DNA from: Cohnella mopanensis
GTDB taxonomy: Bacteria > Bacillota > Bacilli > Paenibacillales > Paenibacillaceae
Direction of reading: 5' to 3'
DNA: 64,000 nt
NCBI RefSeq assembly: GCF_022352055.1
Contig: NZ_JAKRWM010000010.1
Location: 124,001 to 188,000 of the forward strand
Part shown: positions 18,275-27,431 of the stretch, piece by piece
How the letters are laid out: each line of letters begins with the position of its first letter
Position numbering within the stretch: position 1 is the stretch's first letter
The notes under the pieces: generated by a model
The model's database searches: none
Seen by the model: only the letters and a program-made list of their open reading frames with translations
What the model was told of the DNA's origin: nothing
Made by a program: the position numbers and the translations under genes

Positions 18275-18712
18275 TTACCAGTAATAAGGCAACAGCGAAA
18301 CAGCCGCTAATCCTGCCAAAGGCAAAATCAAACGGTTAAATCGTCTTGGACGGTAGTACGGCGGATAGAAGGGCTGTTGCGGAAAGAAGCCGCGCATCGG
18401 CTCCACGCATCCCGGAACCGCGAGACATACCCACTCGTCGTCCACGTGCTCTACGATCCCATCATAACAAAAGCCATCGGCGGCTTGGATTTCCACGTAT
18501 CGATGCATATGGGATTCGCACAAAGATTTCGTTACAACTTTAGCAACGGGCTTAACGGCCATCTTATAATCGTGATGATGGTGATGATGGTGGTGGCCTT
18601 TCTCTTCCGCCACTGGATAAACGACCGGCTTCTCGGCTTTTTTGGGCGGCATCGGCACCGGTGCCGGGCTCGGCGCCGGGCTCGGTGCCGGTTGCGGTTT
18701 AGGTTTTTCCAT
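18275..18712 (-). CDS. Hypothetical protein with natural octahistidine tract
   Basis: A 145-residue product in three parts: a Pro/Ala repeat N terminus (PAPSPAPSPAPVPMPP), a run of eight histidines around residues 40-47, and a C-terminal part with three cysteines (SLCESH, DGFCYDG, VCLAVPGC), a Pro/Tyr-rich stretch (FFPQQPFYPPYYRPRR) and a short hydrophobic end. AAGGAGG lies 8 nt before the ATG and a terminator follows. It resembles small spore-coat or cortex proteins in composition only; the His tract suggests metal binding. Function unknown. Confidence 0.75.
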   Translation of the reverse strand: MEKPKPQPAPSPAPSPAPVPMPPKKAEKPVVYPVAEEKGHHHHHHHHDYKMAVKPVAKVVTKSLCESHMHRYVEIQAADGFCYDGIVEHVDDEWVCLAVPGCVEPMRGFFPQQPFYPPYYRPRRFNRLILPLAGLAAVSLLPYYW

Positions 18713-18800
18713 CGGATTTCCCTCCTTGGGCGCTTACCTTCTTCAACATCATATGCCGATGTAGGCGAATGGCTACTAGGAGGACAATGAATTAGGCGCC

Positions 18801-19415
18801 TTAAAGATTATCCGCAAGTTGCTCCAGGTACTTACTCGCTTCCACGACGTTCGGCACCCAATCGGCGACCGTAACCATCTGCCGGAATCCCGCTTCTCCG
18901 GAAGGTGGCCGGAAGCGATTAAGAGCTTGCTGCATTTGCGCTGCCCCGTCACGGACTAGCGTTAGCATCGCGATCTCTTGCTCCGTTAACGTTCCTTCAT
19001 GCTCGCCTACCGAAGCCAATATACTTTTCTCGCCAAATACGGTATTCATCGCGACAATAATTGGGTTGCCCGTCTCTTCCGTGGATTGTCCCGTTGTGAG
19101 TCGTTGGGCTTCCAAGAACAAGCCTAAGGACTCACCAGAAGCGAGATGGGCTTCGCCAAGCATTCGTGCCGCACGCATCCGATCCGCTTCGGATTTAGCG
19201 CTCAGCATGAGATCGGTGCCATTATGAAGCCGGTCCGCGTAGATTAGTGCGTAATTGTACTCCTCGGCTAATTGTTTACCTTGATCCGTCGTATGAGTCT
19301 GCTTCATAAATAAGTATTTGGTAGAAACGACGATGATTAACGTCATAAGAACCACAAGAACGACGAATATTATTGGAGCCGTATAACTTCTTTTGCTTTG
19401 AACGTTGGCCGACAT
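18801..19415 (-). CDS. Hypothetical single-pass membrane protein
   Basis: A 204-residue product with a short basic N terminus, one membrane helix (residues 14-34, IIFVVLVVLMTLIIVVSTKY) and a helical extracytoplasmic domain rich in Ala, Glu and Leu. No family was recognised. The ATG at 19415 has GGAGG 8 nt upstream; the TTG and ATG just before it are too near that site. It starts 33 nt after addA on the same strand and may be co-transcribed. Confidence 0.75.
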   Translation of the reverse strand: MSANVQSKRSYTAPIIFVVLVVLMTLIIVVSTKYLFMKQTHTTDQGKQLAEEYNYALIYADRLHNGTDLMLSAKSEADRMRAARMLGEAHLASGESLGLFLEAQRLTTGQSTEETGNPIIVAMNTVFGEKSILASVGEHEGTLTEQEIAMLTLVRDGAAQMQQALNRFRPPSGEAGFRQMVTVADWVPNVVEASKYLEQLADNL

Positions 19416-19448
19416 GTCCATTTCCTCCTGCAATCGACTTAACTTGAA

Positions 19449-22400
19449 TTAAATCAAACGAACGGAATGCCCGCCGTCGAAAAAATACACATAAGCTTCC
19501 GTTACTGGCGTATTTAAAATACCACTTACTGCCTCGCTGTATTTTTCTACTTGGAACCGGTGTTTTTCCGCCGCCTCTTCCGGATTCATCCCCTTGAGGA
19601 CATCCGTTTTGTAATCCACGAGCACGAGCCCGTCTTCCTCCGCGAACAAGCAATCGATAACCCCTTGGATAATAACCGTTTCTCCCGACGATGAAGCAAT
19701 CGATCCCGGGTAAACGGTAGCCGCATCATGCCCGAAGGTAAAAGGAACTTCCTTCCACACTCTTGTAGCCTTGCCTATTCTCGAGTACAAAGGATGGAGG
19801 CAGAATGCCGCCACGACAGACGAGTCAACGCCTTGGCGTTGCTCTTCGGAGAGAATTCGGCGTTCTACCAAGCTCTCAAGAAGCTCTCGGATCTTTGCTT
19901 CGTCGATGCCTTCCCGGAAAGGCAAATGTTGCATGACGAGATGGAAAGCCGTCCCCCGTTCGGCTGGCGTCAACTGGCGCGCAGACATGAATCGCGGGCG
20001 GCGAAGCCGATACGTAGAGACCGGAACCGCTTGATCAGACTCCGGCGTCTGTTCCGGTTCGGCCCATCCTTCCCCATCGGAACGCTCATGCCATTCCTCG
20101 ATTGGGGTGGGGGAGCTCTCCGGCAGCCCGGGCAGCGAACCGGCGTTACTTTCCTGCAACCGATTTTTAAGAGCGGTGATCGATGTCTTCGCCGCTAAGC
20201 GAGAAGCTGCCGCGTCCTCATATTCCCAAGAGAGAATACGTGAGATTCGATCCGAGGTATCGGAATGTTCCGAAGCGATCTTCTCTCCGTTCAAGACGGC
20301 ATTCCATAATTGTCCCTCGTCAGGCTTGGCTTCTTGGACGTCCTGCGCCTGTCGGGTGTACACGTTAGCGGGGACGATTCGGCAAGTCCATCGGCGCGCC
20401 GGGTCCTGTAGCTCGCTGGCGATGACGGCCGCCGGACCAAGCCAATCCAAATACTTTCCGGCGGCGGCAACGGCAAACGTAGGCAAGCTCCCCTCAGCCA
20501 TGGCCGCGGTTTCACTCCACTGTTCCCATTGCTTGGAGGCGTTCTTGCTCGTGCCGATCAAATAGAGCTTCTCCTTGGGCCGCGTTAAGGCGACATAGAG
20601 CACCCTCATTTCTTCCGCAAGCATTTCGGCTGCCAGTTTTCTGCGAATAGCTAGCTGAGGCAGCGTCGGATATGCAACGCGAGTGTCCTTCTCCACTACC
20701 CTTGGACCGAATCCTAGCTTCTTATGCTTAAGAAAAGCCCCGTTTAAGTCTCTGCGATTGAAATTACGGGCTAGCCCCGCCGCGAAAACAACCGGGAACT
20801 CCAAGCCTTTACTCCTATGAATCGATACGATCCGCACGACGTTCTCGCTTTCGCCGAGCGCGCGCGCGGCTCCAAGATCGGCTCCGGTATCGCGCATTCT
20901 GCCTAGGAAACGAAGAAACCGGAACAATCCCCGGAATTTAGAGGAGCGTTCGTACTGGACAGCCCGGTTGACGAGCGCCCGCAAGTTCGCTTGCCTCTGT
21001 CCGCCTCCGGGCAAGCCGCCAACATAGTCATAATAGCCGGTTTCTCGATATAACATCCACAGCAGGTCTCCTAGCGGCTCCCTTCTCGCATAATCGCGCC
21101 ATTGTTCCAGTTGGCTTACGAATCCCGCTAATACCTCCCGCAAACCATCCGGTGCAACCGCTTGGGAATCAATGATTCCCGCAGCTGCATTGACCGCTTC
21201 CCAGAATGAGCCATTCCGGCGGGACAATCGGATTTGCGCGAGCTGTTCGGCCGTCAAGCCGCCGATCGGCGAACGCAACACTCCCGCCAGCGGGATATCC
21301 TGGTGAGGATTATCGATGATAGACAGAAGCGACAGCATGATGTCTACCTCCGTTGCCGCGAAATAACCTGTTGCCAAATCGGCATAAGCGGGAATGCCTG
21401 CAGCCTTCAGCTCATCCAGAAACGTAGGAGCAAGAGCGGTAACCGCCCTGAGCAAAATGACGACGTCCCTGTATTGTACCGGACGGTGCAGCTTAGCTTT
21501 GCCATCGTAAACAGCGAACGGTACCTGATCCGGGTCGTCCGCTCCCATCAATTTGCGGATTTCCGCCGCTATGCATCGGGCCTCTAACTGCGCCGATTCC
21601 ACGTCTTCGGTTTCATCTGCCCCTTCGGACGAGGATGCTCCGTCCTCGTTCGTATCGGAAGCAGCCTCCCCCGATTCGGTTTCCGACTCCGTGCTTGCAC
21701 TAGCCGAGGAATCCAACACGATCAATTCAACCGAATAAGGGTTCGGTTCTCCTCCGTCAGGATAACCTTCACCGTAGATCAATTCGGCTCGGCCGTCATA
21801 ATTCATCTCCCCCACGGGCTCTCGCATAATGAGCCTGAACACGTGGTTAACCGCATTTAAGATTTCCTTGCGGCTGCGGAAGTTACGCGCCAGATCTATC
21901 CGTAATCCGTCCGAGTCTTGACCGGTCAATAACGAATCCTCCGCATTGTCGCCGTAAGCCTCATATCTTCGGTATTTATCCAGAAACAAGCCCGGCTCGG
22001 CCAATCGGAATCGGTATATGCTCTGCTTCACGTCTCCTACCATGAACACGTTACCCGGGTCTTTGCTAGAAATAAGAGCTACGATGGCCTCTTGTACCTC
22101 GTTCGTATCCTGGTATTCGTCCAAATAAATTTCCGCGAACCGCTCTCTGAACCCGATAGCTGCCAAGGAAGGCACGCTGCGTTCCGGCGTAGAAACGGGA
22201 TCTCTCAGGATGCGTAGCGCGTAGTGTTCAAGATCGCTGAAATCAAGCAATCCTTTCGCCCGCTTAGCCTGCTCGTAGCGCTCTCCGAACGCCACGGCCA
22301 GCTCCGCTAATTGCTCCATCTCCGGGGCAAGGGAGCGAAGCTCAGCGGCGTACTGCTCAGGCGAACGGACTAACCACTCTTCAGACAGCTTGCCCGCCGC

Positions 22401-23369
22401 CTTCTTCGCAGAGTCTCTTAAGCTTTTGACTCTGTCGATCAGATCGGGGTCGTATTCATCGCCTTTGCAAGGCTTAAGCCTACCGAAGGAAATGTCCGCA
22501 ACCGCGGCCTGCCAATCTTCCCAAGCTCCCGCCTCAAAAGCGTTCGTCACTTTCTCCAGCCCGTCTATATCCGCGAATAACGTATCGATATAGGGCTCCG
22601 GCCCTCCGGGCTCATGAGCGATACGCAACGCGCCGCGCAGCAAGTGCAACGTACCTTGCAACAGCAACATCGCATCCTCGCGCAAGCTTTTCACCCATAG
22701 CGAACTAAGCAGCGTCTCTGCTTGCGCGCTTTCGAATTCGCCAGCCGTTTGCCGAAGCCAGAAAGCCGGCCAAGGATGGCTTCCCGCGTATTCGAATAAC
22801 TCCAGCACAAGCCGATGCAGCGGTTCGTCGCTTCTTTCCCCTCCGAAGTGATCCGCCAAGGCCGCCAAAGAGCCCGCTTCCCCTTCGGACTCGTAACGTT
22901 CCTCGAACAGCTCGTCGAGCGTATCCATCCTCAGAAGCTCGGCTTCCGTCTCGTTCGCCATGCGAAATCCGGGATCAAGCCCGATAAGCGGCGCATAACG
23001 CTCCACGACCTCCAAACAGAAGGAATGGAGCGTCGTGACCGACGCCCTCGGCAGCAATGCAATCTGGCGGCGCAAATGCTTGGAATCCGGGTCTTGCTCC
23101 AATGCTTCTTCCAACGCATGGCGAATCCGTTCTTTCATCTCCGCCGCTGCCGCTTTCGTGAACGTGGCCACGAGCATCGCGTCTACGTCCAGCGGACGGT
23201 TCTCGTCGGCGATTCGCGAGATGATTCTCTCGACCAGAACGGCCGTTTTACCGGAACCGGCCGCGGCAGCGACAAGAAGATTGGAACCGTCCGCCTGGAT
23301 CGCCGCCCATTGCTCATCGGTCCACCGGCTGATGGCCGGTTTTGCCGGCCAAGCGTTTAGCTGGCTCAT
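19449..23369 (-). CDS. addA: ATP-dependent helicase/nuclease AddA
   Basis: The 1306-residue AddA subunit of the AddAB (RexAB) end-processing complex for homologous recombination. Visible motifs: UvrD-type Walker A AAAGSGKTAVLVERI near residue 35, LDEYQDTNEVQ (Walker B), VGDVKQSIYRFR, VSIHRSKGLEFPVVF, and a C-terminal RecB-like nuclease with VLVDYKTDVLKG. Residues about 545-592 are an unusual Ser/Glu/Asp-rich insertion. It starts inside the end of addB (4-nt overlap). Confidence 0.98.
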   Translation of the reverse strand: MSQLNAWPAKPAISRWTDEQWAAIQADGSNLLVAAAAGSGKTAVLVERIISRIADENRPLDVDAMLVATFTKAAAAEMKERIRHALEEALEQDPDSKHLRRQIALLPRASVTTLHSFCLEVVERYAPLIGLDPGFRMANETEAELLRMDTLDELFEERYESEGEAGSLAALADHFGGERSDEPLHRLVLELFEYAGSHPWPAFWLRQTAGEFESAQAETLLSSLWVKSLREDAMLLLQGTLHLLRGALRIAHEPGGPEPYIDTLFADIDGLEKVTNAFEAGAWEDWQAAVADISFGRLKPCKGDEYDPDLIDRVKSLRDSAKKAAGKLSEEWLVRSPEQYAAELRSLAPEMEQLAELAVAFGERYEQAKRAKGLLDFSDLEHYALRILRDPVSTPERSVPSLAAIGFRERFAEIYLDEYQDTNEVQEAIVALISSKDPGNVFMVGDVKQSIYRFRLAEPGLFLDKYRRYEAYGDNAEDSLLTGQDSDGLRIDLARNFRSRKEILNAVNHVFRLIMREPVGEMNYDGRAELIYGEGYPDGGEPNPYSVELIVLDSSASASTESETESGEAASDTNEDGASSSEGADETEDVESAQLEARCIAAEIRKLMGADDPDQVPFAVYDGKAKLHRPVQYRDVVILLRAVTALAPTFLDELKAAGIPAYADLATGYFAATEVDIMLSLLSIIDNPHQDIPLAGVLRSPIGGLTAEQLAQIRLSRRNGSFWEAVNAAAGIIDSQAVAPDGLREVLAGFVSQLEQWRDYARREPLGDLLWMLYRETGYYDYVGGLPGGGQRQANLRALVNRAVQYERSSKFRGLFRFLRFLGRMRDTGADLGAARALGESENVVRIVSIHRSKGLEFPVVFAAGLARNFNRRDLNGAFLKHKKLGFGPRVVEKDTRVAYPTLPQLAIRRKLAAEMLAEEMRVLYVALTRPKEKLYLIGTSKNASKQWEQWSETAAMAEGSLPTFAVAAAGKYLDWLGPAAVIASELQDPARRWTCRIVPANVYTRQAQDVQEAKPDEGQLWNAVLNGEKIASEHSDTSDRISRILSWEYEDAAASRLAAKTSITALKNRLQESNAGSLPGLPESSPTPIEEWHERSDGEGWAEPEQTPESDQAVPVSTYRLRRPRFMSARQLTPAERGTAFHLVMQHLPFREGIDEAKIRELLESLVERRILSEEQRQGVDSSVVAAFCLHPLYSRIGKATRVWKEVPFTFGHDAATVYPGSIASSSGETVIIQGVIDCLFAEEDGLVLVDYKTDVLKGMNPEEAAEKHRFQVEKYSEAVSGILNTPVTEAYVYFFDGGHSVRLI

Positions 23370-26300
23370 TTCGGGTTCCCTCCTTCGGCGCTGCGCGACA
23401 GCCTATGCCATAACTCCTCGCGGCTTCCTGCTTTGCTTAACGTTTGATAAGCATTTCCTTCCACTTGGTTGTCGAAATGGCACACCGGCCGGAAATCGCA
23501 AAACGTGCAAGGACTGCGCTTATCGAGACGATAAGGAGTAATCGCCACGTCGCCGTCGATGATCCGTTTGCCAATGCGGCGGATTTGCGAGCGTACCGAT
23601 CCCCGGAGCACCTCCCATTCGCTCTTGTCCGCGACTTGCGAGCGCGCGGAGAACGTCCCGTCCTTCTTGAATTCGACCGGCACGACAGCGGATTTGTTCC
23701 CGTGGTTCAAGGATTCGTCCATCAGCTTGACCGATTCCCCATCGGAGAGAAGCAGCCCCTGCATTCTGTATTGGCGGAACATGGCGTTGCGGGCTTCATC
23801 CTTAGGCAATCCGTTCGGCGTAACCAATAAAGGATTCTGTACGTGAAAATAGAGCACGCCCGCCGGTTTGGCCGGTTGTCCTAGCCAATGCGGCGCGTGA
23901 GAGACGACGACGTCCAAATAAGTAAGCATTTGGAGCGACAAGCCATGCGCTACCTCGTCTAGCTTTAGCTTCATAGCACTAGACTTATAGTCCATAATGC
24001 GCAGGAGCAAGCCCGAAGAGGATTGCGCGGCATCGACGCGGTCGATTTTACCGGCGATGTCCATCCATCTTCCCCCGTCTAATTCCAAAGACAAAGCAGG
24101 CAACAATCCTTTCGGCCCGAAGCTCATCTCGAGCCCGACTGGCTTGAAGGCCGACAAGGCGGCATGCTCTCCAAGAATCGCCGATGCTTGCGTAACGATA
24201 TCTCTCAGCTTACGCGCCATTACCTGATGACGGTGGGAAGACAATAAAATTTGCGATTGGATGCGCGGAAGCAGCTTGTCCACCGCGGCTGCGGCTTCTA
24301 ACTGCCAGCGAACCGCATCCATGCCGGCCGGACCTTCCGCGAATAGCTTCTCCGTCGTTTGGCGGAGTGCCGCATGAAATAGCTGTCCGATATCCGGAGC
24401 GTCCACCCGGAACAAGCGACGTTCCTGCAGGCGCAAGCCATGAACGGCGAAATGCTGGAACGGACAAGCGATGAACCGCTCCATCCGGGATACGCTTGCA
24501 AGCAGACGCTCTCCGTACAACTCTCGGCTCGTTTCCGGGCTAAGCGGTTGTTCTTCGTTCGTATAGTTCAAAGAAGAAACGAGAGAGGTAAGACGGGCAT
24601 TCCAGCTCGTCTTATCCCGCAACCAATTGTAGACCGACCACCAGCCTGCGGATAACGTTTCCCCTTGCCGCCAGCCGCGAAGCCGCGTTAATAGATGGGT
24701 CATCGCTCTTCCCGGATGCACCGCGAATCGCAGCTGTTCCTCTTCCGATTGCGTTTCCTGAGGCTCCGCGGCTAGAGAACGGACCGGAATGCCGGGAAAT
24801 CTCTTCTTAAGCTTGCCTATCCATTCCGATGGAAGAAGCCCTTGCCCTTCCTCGTTCGCCGCCGGATAGCTGACCCACAGATGCTCGGAAGCGGTCGTAA
24901 AAGTTAAATACGCCAAAAAGGCTTCGTCCAACAACCGTCTACGTGAGCCCGGAGCAAGCTTAAGCCCCGAGACGGCAGCTTGTTCGCGTTCTTCCTCCGC
25001 TAGCAGGCCATTCTCGGAAATGCGCATCGGCAGCACGCCGTCGTTCGCTCCGAGCAAATAAACGATTCTCACGCGGTCGGACCGCGTTCTCTCCGGACTG
25101 CCGATCAACACGCCGTCAAGAGAAGGAGGCACGGCCCCGAGCTTAAGCTCTTCCAAGCCCGAATCTATCATTCCGGTGAACAATTGAATATCCGGAGAGT
25201 GGTCTCCCATTAGTTCTACCAATTGGTCTAAGAGATGAATAACCCCATCCCATAACGGACGATGTACGGCCATTCGGCCCGGTTTTCCTGCCGCTTGATC
25301 TTCCTTGCTCCAACTTTCCAGCCTATCGGCCGCGCCCGTCTGTTCCAGAAAATCATAGAGACTTTCACAGAGTTCCCTGACGGAACGCGCGGATTTCATT
25401 CTTGCTTCCATGGCTAGCAATGGCCCGAGCAATGCATCCCGGACGTCGATAAAGCTCTGTAGTTCATCTTCGGCGGCGATGCTCGTCCCTTCGATCTCCA
25501 GATCGCCGCGGAATAGCGGGAACCATGCTTGAGCAGCATGCCAACGCCAACCGTCGATTCCCGCCGCCAGTACGTAGTTTTCCAAGCGGTCGATCTCGTC
25601 TCGGGTTACTCGTCGATCAGGCGTTCCTAGCAAATCCGTCTTCGCGCAGCGAAAGACGGCCTCCGATTTCCAGCCGCCGCTAATACATTCGAGCGCCGAG
25701 CGGACGAATTCCACGAACGGATGATGAGAGACGGAAGCTTTGCCGTCCAGATAATAAGGAATACCGTAATCCCCGAACACCTTCGCGAGCAAATCCGCGT
25801 ACTCGTCCATTTGCCGAATGAACAAAGCCATATCGCGCCAGCGGCTCCCTTGCTCTCTAACGCGGTACAGCATATCCCGGGCTACGGCTTCCGCCTCCGC
25901 TCTACGGTTCGCGGCTTCGTACAAGGAGAGTCCGCAATCGGGATGACCGGGTTGCAAGATCGCGGGATCGCCATCCCAACGCTTGCGTTTCGGATTGTCC
26001 CAATTCCGTTCCAAGAAAGCGAGCATCGGATTCGACTTGAAGCGCGGAGCGACTACGGGATCGAGAACGACCGGCGGCTCGAGCTTAATGCCTGCCGACT
26101 CCGCCAGCTCGCACAATTGTGCCGACGTCTCCGCCGTAGGGTGGAACACGTCCAGTTCGTCCGGCCGTTCACCGGAACCATAGGGCTGATCGACGCATAG
26201 GGCGATATTCACCTTCTGCGTTTTCCTTAGGAGAGCTTCTACGACCGTATACTCGCTTGGGGTAAACCCGTGAAAACCATCCACCCACACCTGCGCGCCT

Positions 26301-26908
26301 TCCAAATACGTCGAAGAAGCCGCTCCTTTCGCTAACCAGTCGAGCATGTCTTCCCCGTCAAGCCAATGCCCTACAAGTTGCTGCTCCATATCCGAGTAGA
26401 TAAGCGATAGGTCGTGGAGCTTGTCTGCCAGCAAAGACGATTCCTTATTGGCTACCGTCCTTAAGGCTGCCGCGTCCGCCTGTTCCGTTAGCTTGGAGCT
26501 ATCAATTCCGTATCTTTTCATTTCCGTAAACAGTTCGTTAATCCGAGCGATAAGCCCCGTTTCCGTTTTCCCGCCGTGAAATACGCGCAAACTTTCCCGG
26601 CGAGCCTCCAGTACTTTATGTAACAGCATCGCTTTGCCGTTATCTTGAATCGGAACGATCGCCGAGCCTCCGGTTTCTTGCATGACCCGAAAAGCAAGCC
26701 TGCGAAAGCTTAAGACTTGGGCTCTCATGAATCCGGATAGTCCCGGCGTCGAGACCATCGCATATTCCATCTGGAAGGTTGCCTGCTCCGGAACGAGAAG
26801 GATAAGCGGAGGCCCCAAGGGGTCCTTATGCAACTCTCTCCTTATCTCATCCAGGATCAGACGAGTTTTTCCGCTCCCGGAACGACCCGTAATGAGCTGA
26901 AGTGGCAT
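23366..26908 (-). CDS. addB: ATP-dependent nuclease AddB
   Basis: The 1180-residue AddB subunit. Its N terminus has Walker A ITGRSGSGKTRLI, the centre is an inactivated helicase fold that reads Chi, and the C terminus is the second nuclease domain with IMDYKSS. The four cysteines of the iron-sulfur cluster are visible: FIACPFQHF and CTFCDFRPVC. GGGAGG lies 7 nt before the ATG. First gene of the addBA operon. Confidence 0.98.
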   Translation of the reverse strand: MPLQLITGRSGSGKTRLILDEIRRELHKDPLGPPLILLVPEQATFQMEYAMVSTPGLSGFMRAQVLSFRRLAFRVMQETGGSAIVPIQDNGKAMLLHKVLEARRESLRVFHGGKTETGLIARINELFTEMKRYGIDSSKLTEQADAAALRTVANKESSLLADKLHDLSLIYSDMEQQLVGHWLDGEDMLDWLAKGAASSTYLEGAQVWVDGFHGFTPSEYTVVEALLRKTQKVNIALCVDQPYGSGERPDELDVFHPTAETSAQLCELAESAGIKLEPPVVLDPVVAPRFKSNPMLAFLERNWDNPKRKRWDGDPAILQPGHPDCGLSLYEAANRRAEAEAVARDMLYRVREQGSRWRDMALFIRQMDEYADLLAKVFGDYGIPYYLDGKASVSHHPFVEFVRSALECISGGWKSEAVFRCAKTDLLGTPDRRVTRDEIDRLENYVLAAGIDGWRWHAAQAWFPLFRGDLEIEGTSIAAEDELQSFIDVRDALLGPLLAMEARMKSARSVRELCESLYDFLEQTGAADRLESWSKEDQAAGKPGRMAVHRPLWDGVIHLLDQLVELMGDHSPDIQLFTGMIDSGLEELKLGAVPPSLDGVLIGSPERTRSDRVRIVYLLGANDGVLPMRISENGLLAEEEREQAAVSGLKLAPGSRRRLLDEAFLAYLTFTTASEHLWVSYPAANEEGQGLLPSEWIGKLKKRFPGIPVRSLAAEPQETQSEEEQLRFAVHPGRAMTHLLTRLRGWRQGETLSAGWWSVYNWLRDKTSWNARLTSLVSSLNYTNEEQPLSPETSRELYGERLLASVSRMERFIACPFQHFAVHGLRLQERRLFRVDAPDIGQLFHAALRQTTEKLFAEGPAGMDAVRWQLEAAAAVDKLLPRIQSQILLSSHRHQVMARKLRDIVTQASAILGEHAALSAFKPVGLEMSFGPKGLLPALSLELDGGRWMDIAGKIDRVDAAQSSSGLLLRIMDYKSSAMKLKLDEVAHGLSLQMLTYLDVVVSHAPHWLGQPAKPAGVLYFHVQNPLLVTPNGLPKDEARNAMFRQYRMQGLLLSDGESVKLMDESLNHGNKSAVVPVEFKKDGTFSARSQVADKSEWEVLRGSVRSQIRRIGKRIIDGDVAITPYRLDKRSPCTFCDFRPVCHFDNQVEGNAYQTLSKAGSREELWHRLSRSAEGGNPK

Positions 26909-26979
26909 TTAACAACCTCCCGTTCCTTGTATTTTGTCCCTCACAAGCGATGATCGCCTTCACACCGCATTCTTCGATC

Positions 26980-26988
26980 ATTGTATCA
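26980..26988 (-). promoter_or_regulatory. Extended -10 promoter of addBA
   Basis: Minus strand TGATACAAT (TG at 26988-26987, TACAAT at 26985-26980) is an extended -10, 72 nt before addB. No good -35 is visible 16-18 nt upstream. Confidence 0.5.
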
Positions 26989-27041
26989 CAGGAATCCGAA
27001 ACGAGCACAGGCGTTCGCGAAGTTGCCATCACTTACATAAA

Positions 27042-27076
27042 TAAAAAAAACGCCGGGTTTCCCCGACGTTCGCTAA
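27042..27076 (-). terminator. Terminator after the 27079 gene
   Basis: Minus strand: AACGtCGGG-GAAA-CCCGgCGTT followed by a run of T, immediately after the stop codon of the small gene. Confidence 0.9.
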
Positions 27077-27078
27077 GC

Positions 27079-27300
27079 TTAGGAAATATTCATATACCAT
27101 TTGCTTCCATCATCGTATTTGAAGATCGCCGCGTCCGACCATAACTCGATATAACTGACATGTTTCCATCGGCGGCGAAATTCCAGATCGTCCGCCATTG
27201 CGCGAATCCGGGTGTTAAAACGGCTTCTGCTACTAAGAGCTTTAGCTCTATTTTCCAACGGAACGGCCCGTTTACCAAACAATATTACTTCATGCACCAT
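27079..27300 (-). CDS. Small hypothetical protein
   Basis: A 73-residue basic protein with many Arg residues (RAKALSSRSRFNTRIRAM) and an aromatic C terminus (WSDAAIFKYDDGSKWYMNIS). No family recognised. It is likely real: GGGAGG lies 8 nt before the ATG and a strong terminator follows the stop. The 131 nt upstream, to rlmI, show no clear promoter. Confidence 0.7.
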   Translation of the reverse strand: MVHEVILFGKRAVPLENRAKALSSRSRFNTRIRAMADDLEFRRRWKHVSYIELWSDAAIFKYDDGSKWYMNIS

Positions 27301-27431
27301 GACTTCAACCTCCCGTTTCCTTGCCTCATGATTAAAGATAATCCAGAGGCGTTAGAAATGTTCCCGAAACGAGATGAAATCATGCTTCTTTTTGCTAACA
27401 TTTTCTTAACAAATAGACAATGGTCCGATCT

